From the NCBI GenBank assembly GCA_947500385.1, contig CANMSA010000006.1:124001-188000 (forward strand): 64,000 nucleotides of DNA, written 5' to 3'. Position numbers and translations under genes: made by a program. A model generated the notes under the pieces. The model worked only from the letters and a program-made list of their open reading frames with translations. It had not been told where the DNA came from and did no database searches. This document shows, piece by piece, positions 17,395-25,888 of the stretch (position 1 is its first letter; every line of letters begins with the position of its first letter). The DNA comes from an uncultured Flavobacteriaceae bacterium. Its GTDB lineage: Bacteria > Bacteroidota > Bacteroidia > Flavobacteriales > Flavobacteriaceae.

Positions 17395-17429
17395 CAAAGG
17401 TAAAGTCAGGTGGTGACAGCTGCATGTCA
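17395..17429 (-). promoter_or_regulatory. Promoter and candidate operator of the DinB operon
   Basis: On the minus strand TACCTTTG (17402-17395) is an exact Bacteroidota -7 box, 23 bases before the ATG at 17372. The inverted repeat TGACA-gctgca-TGTCA (17414-17429) covers the region where the -33 element should be, so a bound regulator would block or replace polymerase contact there. Confidence 0.6.
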
Positions 17430-17523
17430 GTAGAAAAAAACGGACTCCCTTTTTTTAACCGAGAACGATCAACACTCCCCTCTAAGAATATTTTATGGGT
17501 TTTGATTTATTTTTAAAGCTGTT

Positions 17524-17537
17524 GACAACAGGTTGTC
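17524..17537. promoter_or_regulatory. Candidate operator of the WYL regulator
   Basis: GACAACAGGTTGTC is an inverted repeat with six-base arms and a two-base centre. It shares TGACA/TGTCA ends with the repeat at 17414-17429. It lies between the divergent DinB and WYL genes. Confidence 0.5.
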
Positions 17538-17651
17538 ATACTCAGGTACGTTCTTTGCATCAAACATACCTGGACGATGGACAAGCGCCGCTTGAAATAT
17601 GGTAATAACTTCCGGTTGAAGTCCTATCTTTGGGAAATATGCCTTCAGTTT

Positions 17652-18614
17652 ATGGGAGTGGACACAGTAAAACGGTTCGATAGGATCGTAGCGATATTGA
17701 TTCAGCTACAATCAAAAAAGGTGGTCAAAGCACAGGAGTTGGCCGAGCGCTTTCAAGTAAGTCTTCGTACCATCTATAGAGACATACGCACTTTAGAAAG
17801 TTGTGGCGTGCCCATTCTTGGAGAGGCCGGACTGGGCTATACCATTATGGAGGGGTATCGTTTGCCCCCAATCATGTTTACGAGGGAAGAGGCGGGCAGT
17901 TTTATTGCCGCGGAGAAGTTAATGCAGGGCTTTAGCGATAAATCGCTTGGTTCACACCATGAGTCTGCCATGTTCAAAGTTAAGTCGGTTTTAAGGGGCA
18001 GGGAAAAAGATTGGATAACCGCCTTGGAGTCGCAAATTGTTATTGATCCTGCCCAGGTACTTTTTAATAAGGACGTTCCCAATGCGTTGGAAGTGCTTTT
18101 TGAGAGCATCGCAGAAAAAAGACAGGTGTACCTTCGTTATGCTTCCTTGAGGGAAGAAGCACCTACCGACCGGGAAATAGAACCTGTTGGTATTTTTAAT
18201 GAAAACAACTATTGGTATGTGCTGGGATATTGTCATAAACGTGCCGATTATCGCCAATTCCGTACAGATCGTATTCTAAGGATACGGCACACCCAAAGGA
18301 AGTTTACGCGTGAACATGGAAGTCTAGACGATTATCGGTACAAAGCTCCTGAGTCTGCCAAAACAAAGGTGCGTATTTTGGTACACAGTTCCATAGCGCG
18401 TTACATTCGAGGGGGCAGCGCCCGCTATGGTTTTGTTTCCGAACAGAAACGGGGCAAGCAAATAGAAATGACCTTTATGAGCAGGGACATTGAGAATGAA
18501 TTTCCAAGATGGTATTTAATGTTCGGCGATTATGCACAAATACTGGAACCGACACGGCTTAAAGAACGGGTTTTGGCTCTGTTGAAAAAAACAGAATCAA
18601 AGTTAATGAGTTGA
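17652..18614 (+). CDS. YafY-type transcriptional regulator (HTH_11 plus WYL)
   Basis: From ATG 17652 a 320-residue protein (an in-frame ATG at 17577 adds 25 residues without resemblance to the family). Residues 5-65 form a winged helix-turn-helix (RFDRIVAILIQLQ, KAQELAERFQVSLRTIYRDI). A WYL domain spans about 120-200 (IAEKRQVYLRYASL, REIEPVGIFNENNYWYVLGY, YRQFRTDRILRI). A WCX-like C-terminus follows. WYL domains sense ligands, often nucleic acids or nucleotides. Two palindromes in the upstream intergenic region are likely its binding sites. Confidence 0.88.
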   Translation: MGVDTVKRFDRIVAILIQLQSKKVVKAQELAERFQVSLRTIYRDIRTLESCGVPILGEAGLGYTIMEGYRLPPIMFTREEAGSFIAAEKLMQGFSDKSLGSHHESAMFKVKSVLRGREKDWITALESQIVIDPAQVLFNKDVPNALEVLFESIAEKRQVYLRYASLREEAPTDREIEPVGIFNENNYWYVLGYCHKRADYRQFRTDRILRIRHTQRKFTREHGSLDDYRYKAPESAKTKVRILVHSSIARYIRGGSARYGFVSEQKRGKQIEMTFMSRDIENEFPRWYLMFGDYAQILEPTRLKERVLALLKKTESKLMS

Positions 18615-18631
18615 ATTTGCCTACAATGCAT

Positions 18632-18650
18632 CGGTATAACCGTGTTTTTT
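18632..18650 (+). terminator. Weak terminator after the WYL regulator
   Basis: CGGT-ATA-ACCG is a short four-pair stem followed by TGTTTTTT. Position after the stop supports it, stem length does not. Confidence 0.35.
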
Positions 18651-18885
18651 GAAACCAACTATACTCTTTTTGTCCTTCCATGTACAATCTGTCGATTATA
18701 TTCTAAAAAATGCAACGGAAGTAGTATCTTAGTACCGATTTAAGGTAAGAGGGTTGAGACCCAATAGTACGATCATTCTGGCTAAATTTAAGTGAACTTC
18801 AGTTTCATTGTTTCATTCCATTGCATTCGTTCAGTATATTCAATCCTTTCCTTCGCTAACAGATTAATTTTTAAAAAGCAAACGA

Positions 18886-19341
18886 ATGGCAAAATCACAG
18901 CAGACGTATAACAAAACCGAAAAGGAAAAACAGAAGCGTAAAAAACGAGAGGAAAAACAAAAAAAGAAAGAAGCGCGTAGAGCAGAAGCCAAAGAAAATG
19001 GTGGTGGTATACCGTTGGCGTATGTTGACCAATATGGCAACTTAACGGATACTCCTCCGGATCCGTCCGAAAAAATAGAGATTGAGGCAGAGGACATTGT
19101 TTTGGGAATTCCCAAGAAAGAGGAGGGAGATGAGGAAGCTTTTGATCCTGTAAGAAACGGAAAAGTATCCTTCTTCGATCATTCCAAAGGGTTTGGATTT
19201 ATAATCGATTCCGAAAATAATGAGAAATACTTTTGCCATGTCACCGGTTTGATCGATGAGATCACAGAAAATGACAAAGTGAGCTTTGAACTAGAAAAGG
19301 GTGCGCGCGGTATGAATGCCGTTCGTGTCAAGAAAATTTAG
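18886..19341 (+). CDS. Cold-shock-domain protein with basic N-terminal extension
   Basis: A 151-residue protein. Residues 1-40 are extremely basic and helical (long Lys/Glu/Arg runs such as KEKQKRKKREEKQKKK). Residues 41-85 form an acidic linker. Residues 88-151 are a cold-shock domain with RNP1-like KGFGFI and RNP2-like EKYFCHVTGL. It should bind single-stranded RNA or DNA. It differs from the usual ~65-residue CspA by the added N-terminus. A 271-base upstream gap leaves room for a long structured leader of the kind cold-shock mRNAs often have, but I saw no specific structure. Confidence 0.85.
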   Translation: MAKSQQTYNKTEKEKQKRKKREEKQKKKEARRAEAKENGGGIPLAYVDQYGNLTDTPPDPSEKIEIEAEDIVLGIPKKEEGDEEAFDPVRNGKVSFFDHSKGFGFIIDSENNEKYFCHVTGLIDEITENDKVSFELEKGARGMNAVRVKKI

Positions 19342-19373
19342 GGCTTTACACTTTGGTGGAAGTAATGGCAACG

Positions 19374-20723
19374 CTAAAAAGTCATTACAAATGAGGTGCT
19401 CTTATTCGGAACGGAATGTACCTTCATGCTTCCTCCATGCAAATGCATTATTTGTTTTGATAAACTAAGGCCAATTCCGGTTCCGGTGGTCTTGGTGGTA
19501 AAGAATGGAACGAATATCTCATCGATAAGATCAGCCGGTATTCCAGGGCCATTGTCCCAAACTTCCAAGTAGTTTTTTTCACTAAGGGTAGTGCCGGCCG
19601 TAAGCCGTACTTTTCGATCGGGCAAGGCTCCTATCGATTGAATTGCATTTTTACTTAAGTTGACCAAAATCTGTGCGATTTGTTTTTCGTCAATGTACAG
19701 TTCCAACCCTTCAATAATTACTTCTGTTTCAAATTGAATAGTACTTCCAAGATTTTCCTGGTTCATTAAAATCTGCACTTTTTCAAGCAAGCGTTCCGCT
19801 GAAACAAGTGTTTTATCCGGTTTGGGCAGGCTTAAAAAACTTCGGTATGATTGTACGAAGGCCATTAAATCACCTCCCTGCTCTTTAATTACTTGAAGGC
19901 CTTTTACGGTATTGGAAATATGCTCTTCCTTGAATTCTTCCAATGAAACCAGTCCCGTTGTCCCTTTGTAATATTTAAGAATTGATTCGGAAATTGAGGT
20001 GATAGGGGTAATTGTATTCATTATTTCGTGGGTAAGTACACGGATCAGGCGAACCCAAGAATCCGTTTCTTTTTCATCCAACTGCTTATGAATGTCCTGA
20101 ACCACCGTCAATAGAAGCGGTTTTTCGTCGACCGTAACGGCCGTGGCTTTTACGTACAGTTGTTTGTTTTCTCGTTCATTGGTTAGTTGAAATGTGGTAC
20201 TCTCAAATGGTTGTAATTCTGCAAAAAGTTCGTAGAGTTTAGGGTCGATTTGGTTGAACTGCTTTACATGGTTCAGCGGGTGATAGTTCAATAACCTTTC
20301 CACGGTTTCGTTTGCAAAAAGTATGTGACCCTTTGGATTGATGGTCAGGATACCAATGGCCGCTTGCTTAATGATTTCCTGATAGTATTGCTCTTGTGCC
20401 TCTTTTTTTAGATGGATTTGCTGGATCATGCCGTTCAGGGTGTTCAGGCTATGGTTGAGCTCTTTCAAGGATTTAACGCTCAGTTTTTCGGGAAAACGAA
20501 GCGTAAAATCTTCGTTTTTAATGGCATCAAAGAAGTAGGCTATCTTTCGGTTTGTTTGGTTGATGTACTGTATCAGAAATACGGTTTGGAGAATTAAGAG
20601 GAATACCAAAAAAGCCGCCAAAATATAGCGCTCCGTAAAAAATAGAAAAGCGATTCCCAGAGCGGCGGCGGTAATAAAGACAATACGAAAAATAAGTTGG
20701 ATGTAAATATTGCGACTTACCAT
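19374..20723 (-). CDS. Sensor histidine kinase, NtrY-like (two TM, PAS, HisKA, HATPase)
   Basis: A 449-residue kinase. Two transmembrane helices lie at about residues 8-30 and 32-54 with almost no periplasmic loop, so it senses within the membrane or cytosol. Then a HAMP-like coil, a PAS domain (about 115-210; AAIGILTINPKGHILFANE), an H-box RVLTHEIMNTITP with His232, and a catalytic domain with N box NLSKNAIQS, DNGPGIP, FFTTK and GTGIGLSLS. It lies 76 bases downstream of the sigma-54 activator gene and is surely its partner. The pair stands divergent from the efflux locus. Confidence 0.92.
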   Translation of the reverse strand: MVSRNIYIQLIFRIVFITAAALGIAFLFFTERYILAAFLVFLLILQTVFLIQYINQTNRKIAYFFDAIKNEDFTLRFPEKLSVKSLKELNHSLNTLNGMIQQIHLKKEAQEQYYQEIIKQAAIGILTINPKGHILFANETVERLLNYHPLNHVKQFNQIDPKLYELFAELQPFESTTFQLTNERENKQLYVKATAVTVDEKPLLLTVVQDIHKQLDEKETDSWVRLIRVLTHEIMNTITPITSISESILKYYKGTTGLVSLEEFKEEHISNTVKGLQVIKEQGGDLMAFVQSYRSFLSLPKPDKTLVSAERLLEKVQILMNQENLGSTIQFETEVIIEGLELYIDEKQIAQILVNLSKNAIQSIGALPDRKVRLTAGTTLSEKNYLEVWDNGPGIPADLIDEIFVPFFTTKTTGTGIGLSLSKQIMHLHGGSMKVHSVPNKSTSFVMTF

Positions 20724-20799
20724 TTGTGAGAGAAATATGTTTAGAAAACTATTTTTTAAAACCTTTTGGAACCAATAACAGCGGCTTTCCGATCATGCG

Positions 20800-22164
20800 T
20801 CATTTGTCCTTTTTTTTCATTTTATTATAAAGTGTTTGGCGCGAAATACCCAATTGTTCAGCTGCGGCACTATAGTTGCCCTTATGTTGTTCAAGTGCAT
20901 TGGCGATCATCAATTGTTCCATTGCTTCCAAGGTATTGGGCCCTGTTTCGAGGTTTACCGGTATCTTGGAGTTGAGCAAGAAATCTGCTGGCTTTAGCAC
21001 ATCTTCTTCCGATAAAATGACCGCCCGCTCTACCGTATGCAACAGTTCCCGAACGTTACCGGGCCATCCATAGTCATTTAACTTCTCCCTTGCCGGTTGA
21101 TTGATCCGAAGTCCCTGTTTTGCGTATTTGTTGATAAACTTGTTCAGATAGAAATCCGCTAGGACCAAAACATCGCCCGCCCGCTCGCGCAGGGGCGGCA
21201 CCTCTACACGAATCGTGTTGATGCGGTACAGTAAATCTTCCCGAAAAAGCCCTTCCACGACCATCTTATCCAAATCTACATTCGTAGCACATATAAGTCT
21301 AATGTCGACGGGAATCGGTTTGTTCGACCCCACGCGTACGATGGTTTTGTTTTGAATGGCCGACAAAAGCTTGGCCTGTGACTGAAGCGATAAATTTCCG
21401 ATTTCATCTAAAAACAAGGTTCCGGCATTCGCCGCTTCAAACTTACCGGCCCGGTCCTCTTTGGCATCGGTAAAAGAACCCTTAAGGTGACCGAACAGTT
21501 CACTTTCAAAAAGGCTTTCGGATATAGAACCCATATCCACCGATATAAACACTTCGTTTGCCCGTACCGATTGTTGGTGTAATTCACGGGCGATCAGTTC
21601 TTTCCCTGTGCCGTTTTCCCCTGTAACGAGGACATTCACATCGGTCTTGGCAACTTTGTTTACCAGTGTCAATACTGAACGCAGCGCCTTCGAATCGCCA
21701 ATTATATGGGTGCTGTTCTGGTTGATTACCTGCTTTAAATGATTCTCCTTTTGCTTTAATTTGCTTATTTCCGCCTGGGATTTACGAAGCTCATAGGCCG
21801 ATTTTACGGTTGCGAGTAATTTATCGTTGTTCCAGGGTTTCAAAACAAAATCGGCTGCCCCTTCTTTCAGCGCTTTCACGGCCAGATCAACTGCACCATA
21901 GGCCGTCATCATAACGACCGAAGTGTGCGGCGCCTTCTTTTTAATTTCCCGCAGCCAAAACAAACCTTCATTCCCGGTATTTACACCAGCGGAGAAATTC
22001 ATGTCCAAGAGGACGATGTCTTGCTCGTTCAAGTTTTTAAAGGAAGAAATTTGGTTGGGATTTGATAAAGTGGTCACTTTCTTATATTCAAATTGTAAAA
22101 GAATCTCCAAAGCGCTCAATACACTTTTGTTATCATCGATTACCAATACTTTTGCGTCTACCAT
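20800..22164 (-). CDS. Sigma-54-dependent response regulator (NtrC/AtoC type)
   Basis: A 454-residue activator. The receiver domain (1-120) has Asp54 in IVLLDMNFS, Thr87 and Lys109. The AAA+ domain (about 152-380) has Walker A GENGTGKE at 182-189 and a sigma-54 contact loop reading GSFTDA at 229-234, where the classical motif is GAFTGA. A Walker B region LFLDEIGN and an arginine-finger region (LRERAGD) follow. The C-terminal Fis-type helix-turn-helix is NYSAAAEQLGISRQTLYNKM. Phosphorylated by the adjacent kinase, it should open sigma-54 promoters, most likely that of the divergent tolC operon. Confidence 0.93.
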   Translation of the reverse strand: MVDAKVLVIDDNKSVLSALEILLQFEYKKVTTLSNPNQISSFKNLNEQDIVLLDMNFSAGVNTGNEGLFWLREIKKKAPHTSVVMMTAYGAVDLAVKALKEGAADFVLKPWNNDKLLATVKSAYELRKSQAEISKLKQKENHLKQVINQNSTHIIGDSKALRSVLTLVNKVAKTDVNVLVTGENGTGKELIARELHQQSVRANEVFISVDMGSISESLFESELFGHLKGSFTDAKEDRAGKFEAANAGTLFLDEIGNLSLQSQAKLLSAIQNKTIVRVGSNKPIPVDIRLICATNVDLDKMVVEGLFREDLLYRINTIRVEVPPLRERAGDVLVLADFYLNKFINKYAKQGLRINQPAREKLNDYGWPGNVRELLHTVERAVILSEEDVLKPADFLLNSKIPVNLETGPNTLEAMEQLMIANALEQHKGNYSAAAEQLGISRQTLYNKMKKKDK

Positions 22165-22326
22165 AATAGGTATCTTGTTTTTAGGTTGTTAAAACTACGA
22201 TTTGAAGTTAGAAATTGCTATTCAGTGTCCATTTTTTTGACAGTATCTGTAAAACTATTTGACAAACTGTGCCTTGTTTTAAAAAGCTAATTAGCGTAAT
22301 TGTTTGATTGTTAAAATATTACATTC

Positions 22327-22358
22327 TTGGCACAGCTATAGTATACCAATTGGCATAC
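22327..22358 (+). promoter_or_regulatory. Candidate promoter/operator of the efflux operon
   Basis: TTGGCAC at 22327-22333 matches the -24 half of a sigma-54 promoter. The expected -12 GC is replaced by GT, so the match is partial. Just downstream GTATACCAATTGGCATAC (22341-22358) is a palindrome with eight of nine pairs matched, ending four bases before the tolC ATG. TTGGCA occurs in both. Confidence 0.4.
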
Positions 22359-22362
22359 CAAT

Positions 22363-23730
22363 ATGAATATGAGTCAAAAATTTAAAATCATCGCTATACT
22401 TTTTTTTCTTGTGCATGTAGGAATAAAGGCGCAGGACAAATGGACATTGGATGATTGTATTGCATATGCACTTTCACACAATCTGCAGTTAAAAGATTTT
22501 GAATACAACAGTGATTCAGGGAAGGAAACCTATCGGCAATCTATTCGATCGTTGCTCCCAAGCATTCAGGCATCTTCGAACTATGTAATTAATTTTGGTA
22601 GAAGTACCGATCCATTTACAAACGATGTTGTTACGACCGATTTCTTCTCGAACAACTATTCGTTGGATGCCTCGATAGACCTCTTTCAAGGGTTTCAAAA
22701 AATCAACGCCATCAAAGCTTCCAAATTTTTGTACAAAGCAACGAAAGAAGAGGCCCTACACCAAAAATACCTCTTATCTTTTCGGGTAATGCAAGCATTT
22801 TATGATATTCAGTTCTTTCAAGGGTTAGTGGCCATATCAACCGAACAATTGGCGGTATCACAGGCAAACTATGACCTGGTTAAGAGGCAAGTGGAACTTG
22901 GGGTCAAAGCAGGGGCCGATCTCTATGAGGCCGAATCCCTTTTATTGACCGATAAGTTGAATCTAACCCAAAGTGAGAATCAATTAGGGCTTGCAGAATT
23001 GACCCTTGTCCAGGAAATGAACTTGGAAAACACCGAGCGTATCAACATTCAAACGATTCTTTTGGAAAAGGACACCATTACCACGAACGTGGAGGTGCAA
23101 TCGGAAGCGATTTATGGGGTGGCAAGAAATTTTATCCCCTTATTAAAAGCGCAAGAACTTCGTGCAAAGGCAGCAAAAAAGCAAATTGCCGTGGCCCGAG
23201 GAGATTTGTACCCGTCGCTTTCTATGTTCGGTGGTGTTGGAACCGGCTATTTCGAAACAACTATTGATACCGCCTCTGGGAAAACCATCCCTTTTAGGAA
23301 CCAATTTCGAGACAATACCTTCCAGGCCATAGGACTGTCGTTGCGTATTCCGATTAGCAACGCATGGGCGGGGAGATCTGCTGTAAAACAGCAAAAAATA
23401 GAACGATTACGGGCAGAAAATAATTTGGAAATTCAAGAACAGGTATTGTACCAAACCATTCAAAACCTGGTACAGGAATACAAATCGTTACAGTCTGAGT
23501 ACGACCAAAGTTCCCAAAAGGTGGAAGCCCAGAACCTGGCATTTACCATTGCCCAAAAAAGATATGAAAAGGGCTTGATCAATGCACTGGAACTTTTTAC
23601 GGCGAAAAACCTATTTGCGAATGCCCAAAATGAAAATTTACAAGTACGATTGAGAGCCGAAATCAATAAAAGTACCCTTGATTTTTATCGTGGACTACCG
23701 GTTTTCAATATAGGGGCAACAACACCTTGA
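22363..23730 (+). CDS. TolC-family outer-membrane efflux protein
   Basis: A 455-residue protein with a signal peptide ending at KAQ, then the family opening WTLDDCIAYALSHNLQLKDFE. Two long helical repeats follow (AISTEQLAVSQANYDLVKRQ; QKVEAQNLAFTIAQKRYEKG) separated by beta segments (SNYVINFGRSTDPFTND, RIPISNAWAGRSAVKQQ). It forms the outer-membrane channel of a tripartite exporter. It is first in the operon, 44 bases before the adaptor gene. ATG 22369 is an alternative start. Confidence 0.92.
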   Translation: MNMSQKFKIIAILFFLVHVGIKAQDKWTLDDCIAYALSHNLQLKDFEYNSDSGKETYRQSIRSLLPSIQASSNYVINFGRSTDPFTNDVVTTDFFSNNYSLDASIDLFQGFQKINAIKASKFLYKATKEEALHQKYLLSFRVMQAFYDIQFFQGLVAISTEQLAVSQANYDLVKRQVELGVKAGADLYEAESLLLTDKLNLTQSENQLGLAELTLVQEMNLENTERINIQTILLEKDTITTNVEVQSEAIYGVARNFIPLLKAQELRAKAAKKQIAVARGDLYPSLSMFGGVGTGYFETTIDTASGKTIPFRNQFRDNTFQAIGLSLRIPISNAWAGRSAVKQQKIERLRAENNLEIQEQVLYQTIQNLVQEYKSLQSEYDQSSQKVEAQNLAFTIAQKRYEKGLINALELFTAKNLFANAQNENLQVRLRAEINKSTLDFYRGLPVFNIGATTP

Positions 23731-23774
23731 TACATTAATTTTGGAATAACTATACTTTAAAAAGTAGCTAAGAA

Positions 23775-25025
23775 ATGGATATACAACTCGAAAAGAAAAA
23801 AGGATTACGGCCCAAACATTACGGGTATATAGCGCTTGGCCTATTATTGGTATTTGCAGGATATCAATTGCTTTTTGGGAACTCGGTGTCGACCTTTCGT
23901 ACTGAGAAAGACAAACTCTCAATAGCGGAAATTACCCAAGGTAAGTTTGATGATTACATTACGATCAACGGAAATGTAGCACCCATTTCTACCATTTATA
24001 TGGATGCTTATGAAGGCGGACGTGTGACCGAAAAATTGATTGAAGAAGGGGCTACCGTGAAAAAGGGAGATATTATCTTGAAACTGGAAAACATGAATCT
24101 TTATGAGCAGATTCTTGCCAGTGAAAGTAATTTGGCCTTGAAACAGAATGATCTTAGGTCTACCAAGCTAACCTTTGATTCACGACAGGTAGAGGGGCGA
24201 AAATCACTTGCTACGGCAAGCACGGATCTTCAAAAGCTAAAGCGAAATTTTGAACAAAATGAAGCACTGTATAAAGATGAGCTTATTTCCAAAGAAGATT
24301 ATTTGGTTTCCAAAGAGAATTATGAACTTTCCCAAAAACAGTATGAGATAGTAAAGTTACAGACCGAACAAGATGACCAGTTGCGAAAAACTTCCCTTAC
24401 CGGTCTGGATACCGACTTAAGTCGAATGCAAAAGACATTGGGGATGGTATACCAGCGATTGGACCATTTAAATGTACGCGCTCCGGCAGATGGTCAATTG
24501 GGTTTTTTAGATGCCGAAATTGGACAGAGTATCGCCCAGGGCCAACGAATAGGCCAGATAAATGTACTCACTGATTACAAGATCGAAGCCACCATAGATG
24601 AGCATTATATAGATCGTGTGATCAGAGACTTGACGGCGATATTGGAACGGAATGGTACCGACTACCCCTTACGGCTTCGCAAGGTGTACCCGGAGGTACG
24701 GAATGGAAAATTCAAAGTTGACCTGGTGTTTACCGATAAAAGACCTGAGACGATACGAACCGGGCAGAGCTATAACATTAAACTCCAACTGGGAGAGTCG
24801 AGTGATGCGCTGTTGTTACCGAAAGGAAGTTTTTTCCAAAGTACCGGCGGGCAGTGGATCTATGTCGTGGATGCCAACGGGGGAGAGGCGCTTAGACGAC
24901 CTATTCGAATCGGAAAACAGAACTCGCGTCACTTTGAGGTCTTGGAAGGTCTCGACGCAGGAGAAAAAGTAATTACCAGTAACTATGACAGTTTTGGAGA
25001 TGCCGAAAAAATAGTACTAAAATAG
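23775..25025 (+). CDS. HlyD/MacA-type periplasmic adaptor protein
   Basis: A 416-residue membrane-fusion protein. One N-terminal transmembrane helix (YGYIALGLLLVFAGYQLLF), a lipoyl half-motif (GGRVTEKLIEEGATVKKGDIILKLEN), an alpha-helical hairpin of about 100 residues, the second lipoyl half (VRAPADGQLGFLDAEIGQSIAQGQ), then beta-barrel and membrane-proximal domains (AGEKVIT at the end). It bridges inner-membrane permeases to TolC. Nine permeases but only this one adaptor lie in the locus. Confidence 0.92.
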   Translation: MDIQLEKKKGLRPKHYGYIALGLLLVFAGYQLLFGNSVSTFRTEKDKLSIAEITQGKFDDYITINGNVAPISTIYMDAYEGGRVTEKLIEEGATVKKGDIILKLENMNLYEQILASESNLALKQNDLRSTKLTFDSRQVEGRKSLATASTDLQKLKRNFEQNEALYKDELISKEDYLVSKENYELSQKQYEIVKLQTEQDDQLRKTSLTGLDTDLSRMQKTLGMVYQRLDHLNVRAPADGQLGFLDAEIGQSIAQGQRIGQINVLTDYKIEATIDEHYIDRVIRDLTAILERNGTDYPLRLRKVYPEVRNGKFKVDLVFTDKRPETIRTGQSYNIKLQLGESSDALLLPKGSFFQSTGGQWIYVVDANGGEALRRPIRIGKQNSRHFEVLEGLDAGEKVITSNYDSFGDAEKIVLK

Positions 25026-25096
25026 CGCACTGTAACAACAAGAAACATCAGATATCTTTTAACAGCATATAAGCACCATTTAAATTCAATCAAGAA

Positions 25097-25792
25097 ATGA
25101 TACAAATACAAGATCTAAAAAAGAGTTTTAGAACCGAGGAGGTGGAGACCTTGGCCTTGAACAATGTCAACCTTAAGGTTGAGGACGGGGAATTTGCCGC
25201 AATCATGGGGCCTTCTGGTTGTGGTAAATCTACCCTTTTGAACATCATCGGGATGCTCGATAATCCTACCGAAGGGAGCTACCAATTTGCGGGCCATGAG
25301 GTTGGAGGTTTAAAGGAACGCCAGCGTACCGAACTTCGAAAGGGAAACCTGGGGTTTGTATTTCAAAGCTTTAACCTGATCGATGAATTAACGGTATTCG
25401 AAAATGTCGAATTGCCCTTGATTTATCTTAAAATGGGGAAATCGGAACGGAAAGAAAAAGTAATGAAGGTGTTGGAGCGCATGAAAATTGCCCATCGTGA
25501 AAAACACTTTCCACATCAGTTATCCGGGGGGCAACAACAGCGCGTCGCCATTGCAAGGGCTGTGGTAACCAATCCCAAATTAATATTGGCAGATGAGCCC
25601 ACTGGAAACCTTGATTCAAAAAATGGTATCGAGGTGATGAACCTGCTTACCGAACTGAATCAAGAGGGCACTACCATTGTGATGGTGACCCACTCTGATC
25701 GAGATTCGCATTATGCCCATAGGGTCATCAACCTGTTTGACGGGCAGGTGGTGACCGAAAGCCAGAATAGGGCTTTGGGGGCCACCGTATAA
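25097..25792 (+). CDS. ABC transporter ATP-binding protein, MacB/LolD type
   Basis: A 231-residue ATPase with all motifs intact: Walker A GPSGCGKST (38-46), Q-loop VFQSFNLID, signature LSGGQQQRVAIARA, Walker B LILADEPTGNLD and H-loop MVTHSD. The family drives type VII (mechanotransmission) permeases of the MacB/FtsX kind. It precedes the permease array by 96 bases and is presumed to serve several of them. Confidence 0.93.
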   Translation: MIQIQDLKKSFRTEEVETLALNNVNLKVEDGEFAAIMGPSGCGKSTLLNIIGMLDNPTEGSYQFAGHEVGGLKERQRTELRKGNLGFVFQSFNLIDELTVFENVELPLIYLKMGKSERKEKVMKVLERMKIAHREKHFPHQLSGGQQQRVAIARAVVTNPKLILADEPTGNLDSKNGIEVMNLLTELNQEGTTIVMVTHSDRDSHYAHRVINLFDGQVVTESQNRALGATV

Positions 25793-25888
25793 ACGTCTGT
25801 CTTTCAATCAAGCAGATGTAGTAGAGTTTATTCATCAAATCAAAATTTTCATCACCCGTCACCGACGGTCATCAAAAAACGAACGGAT

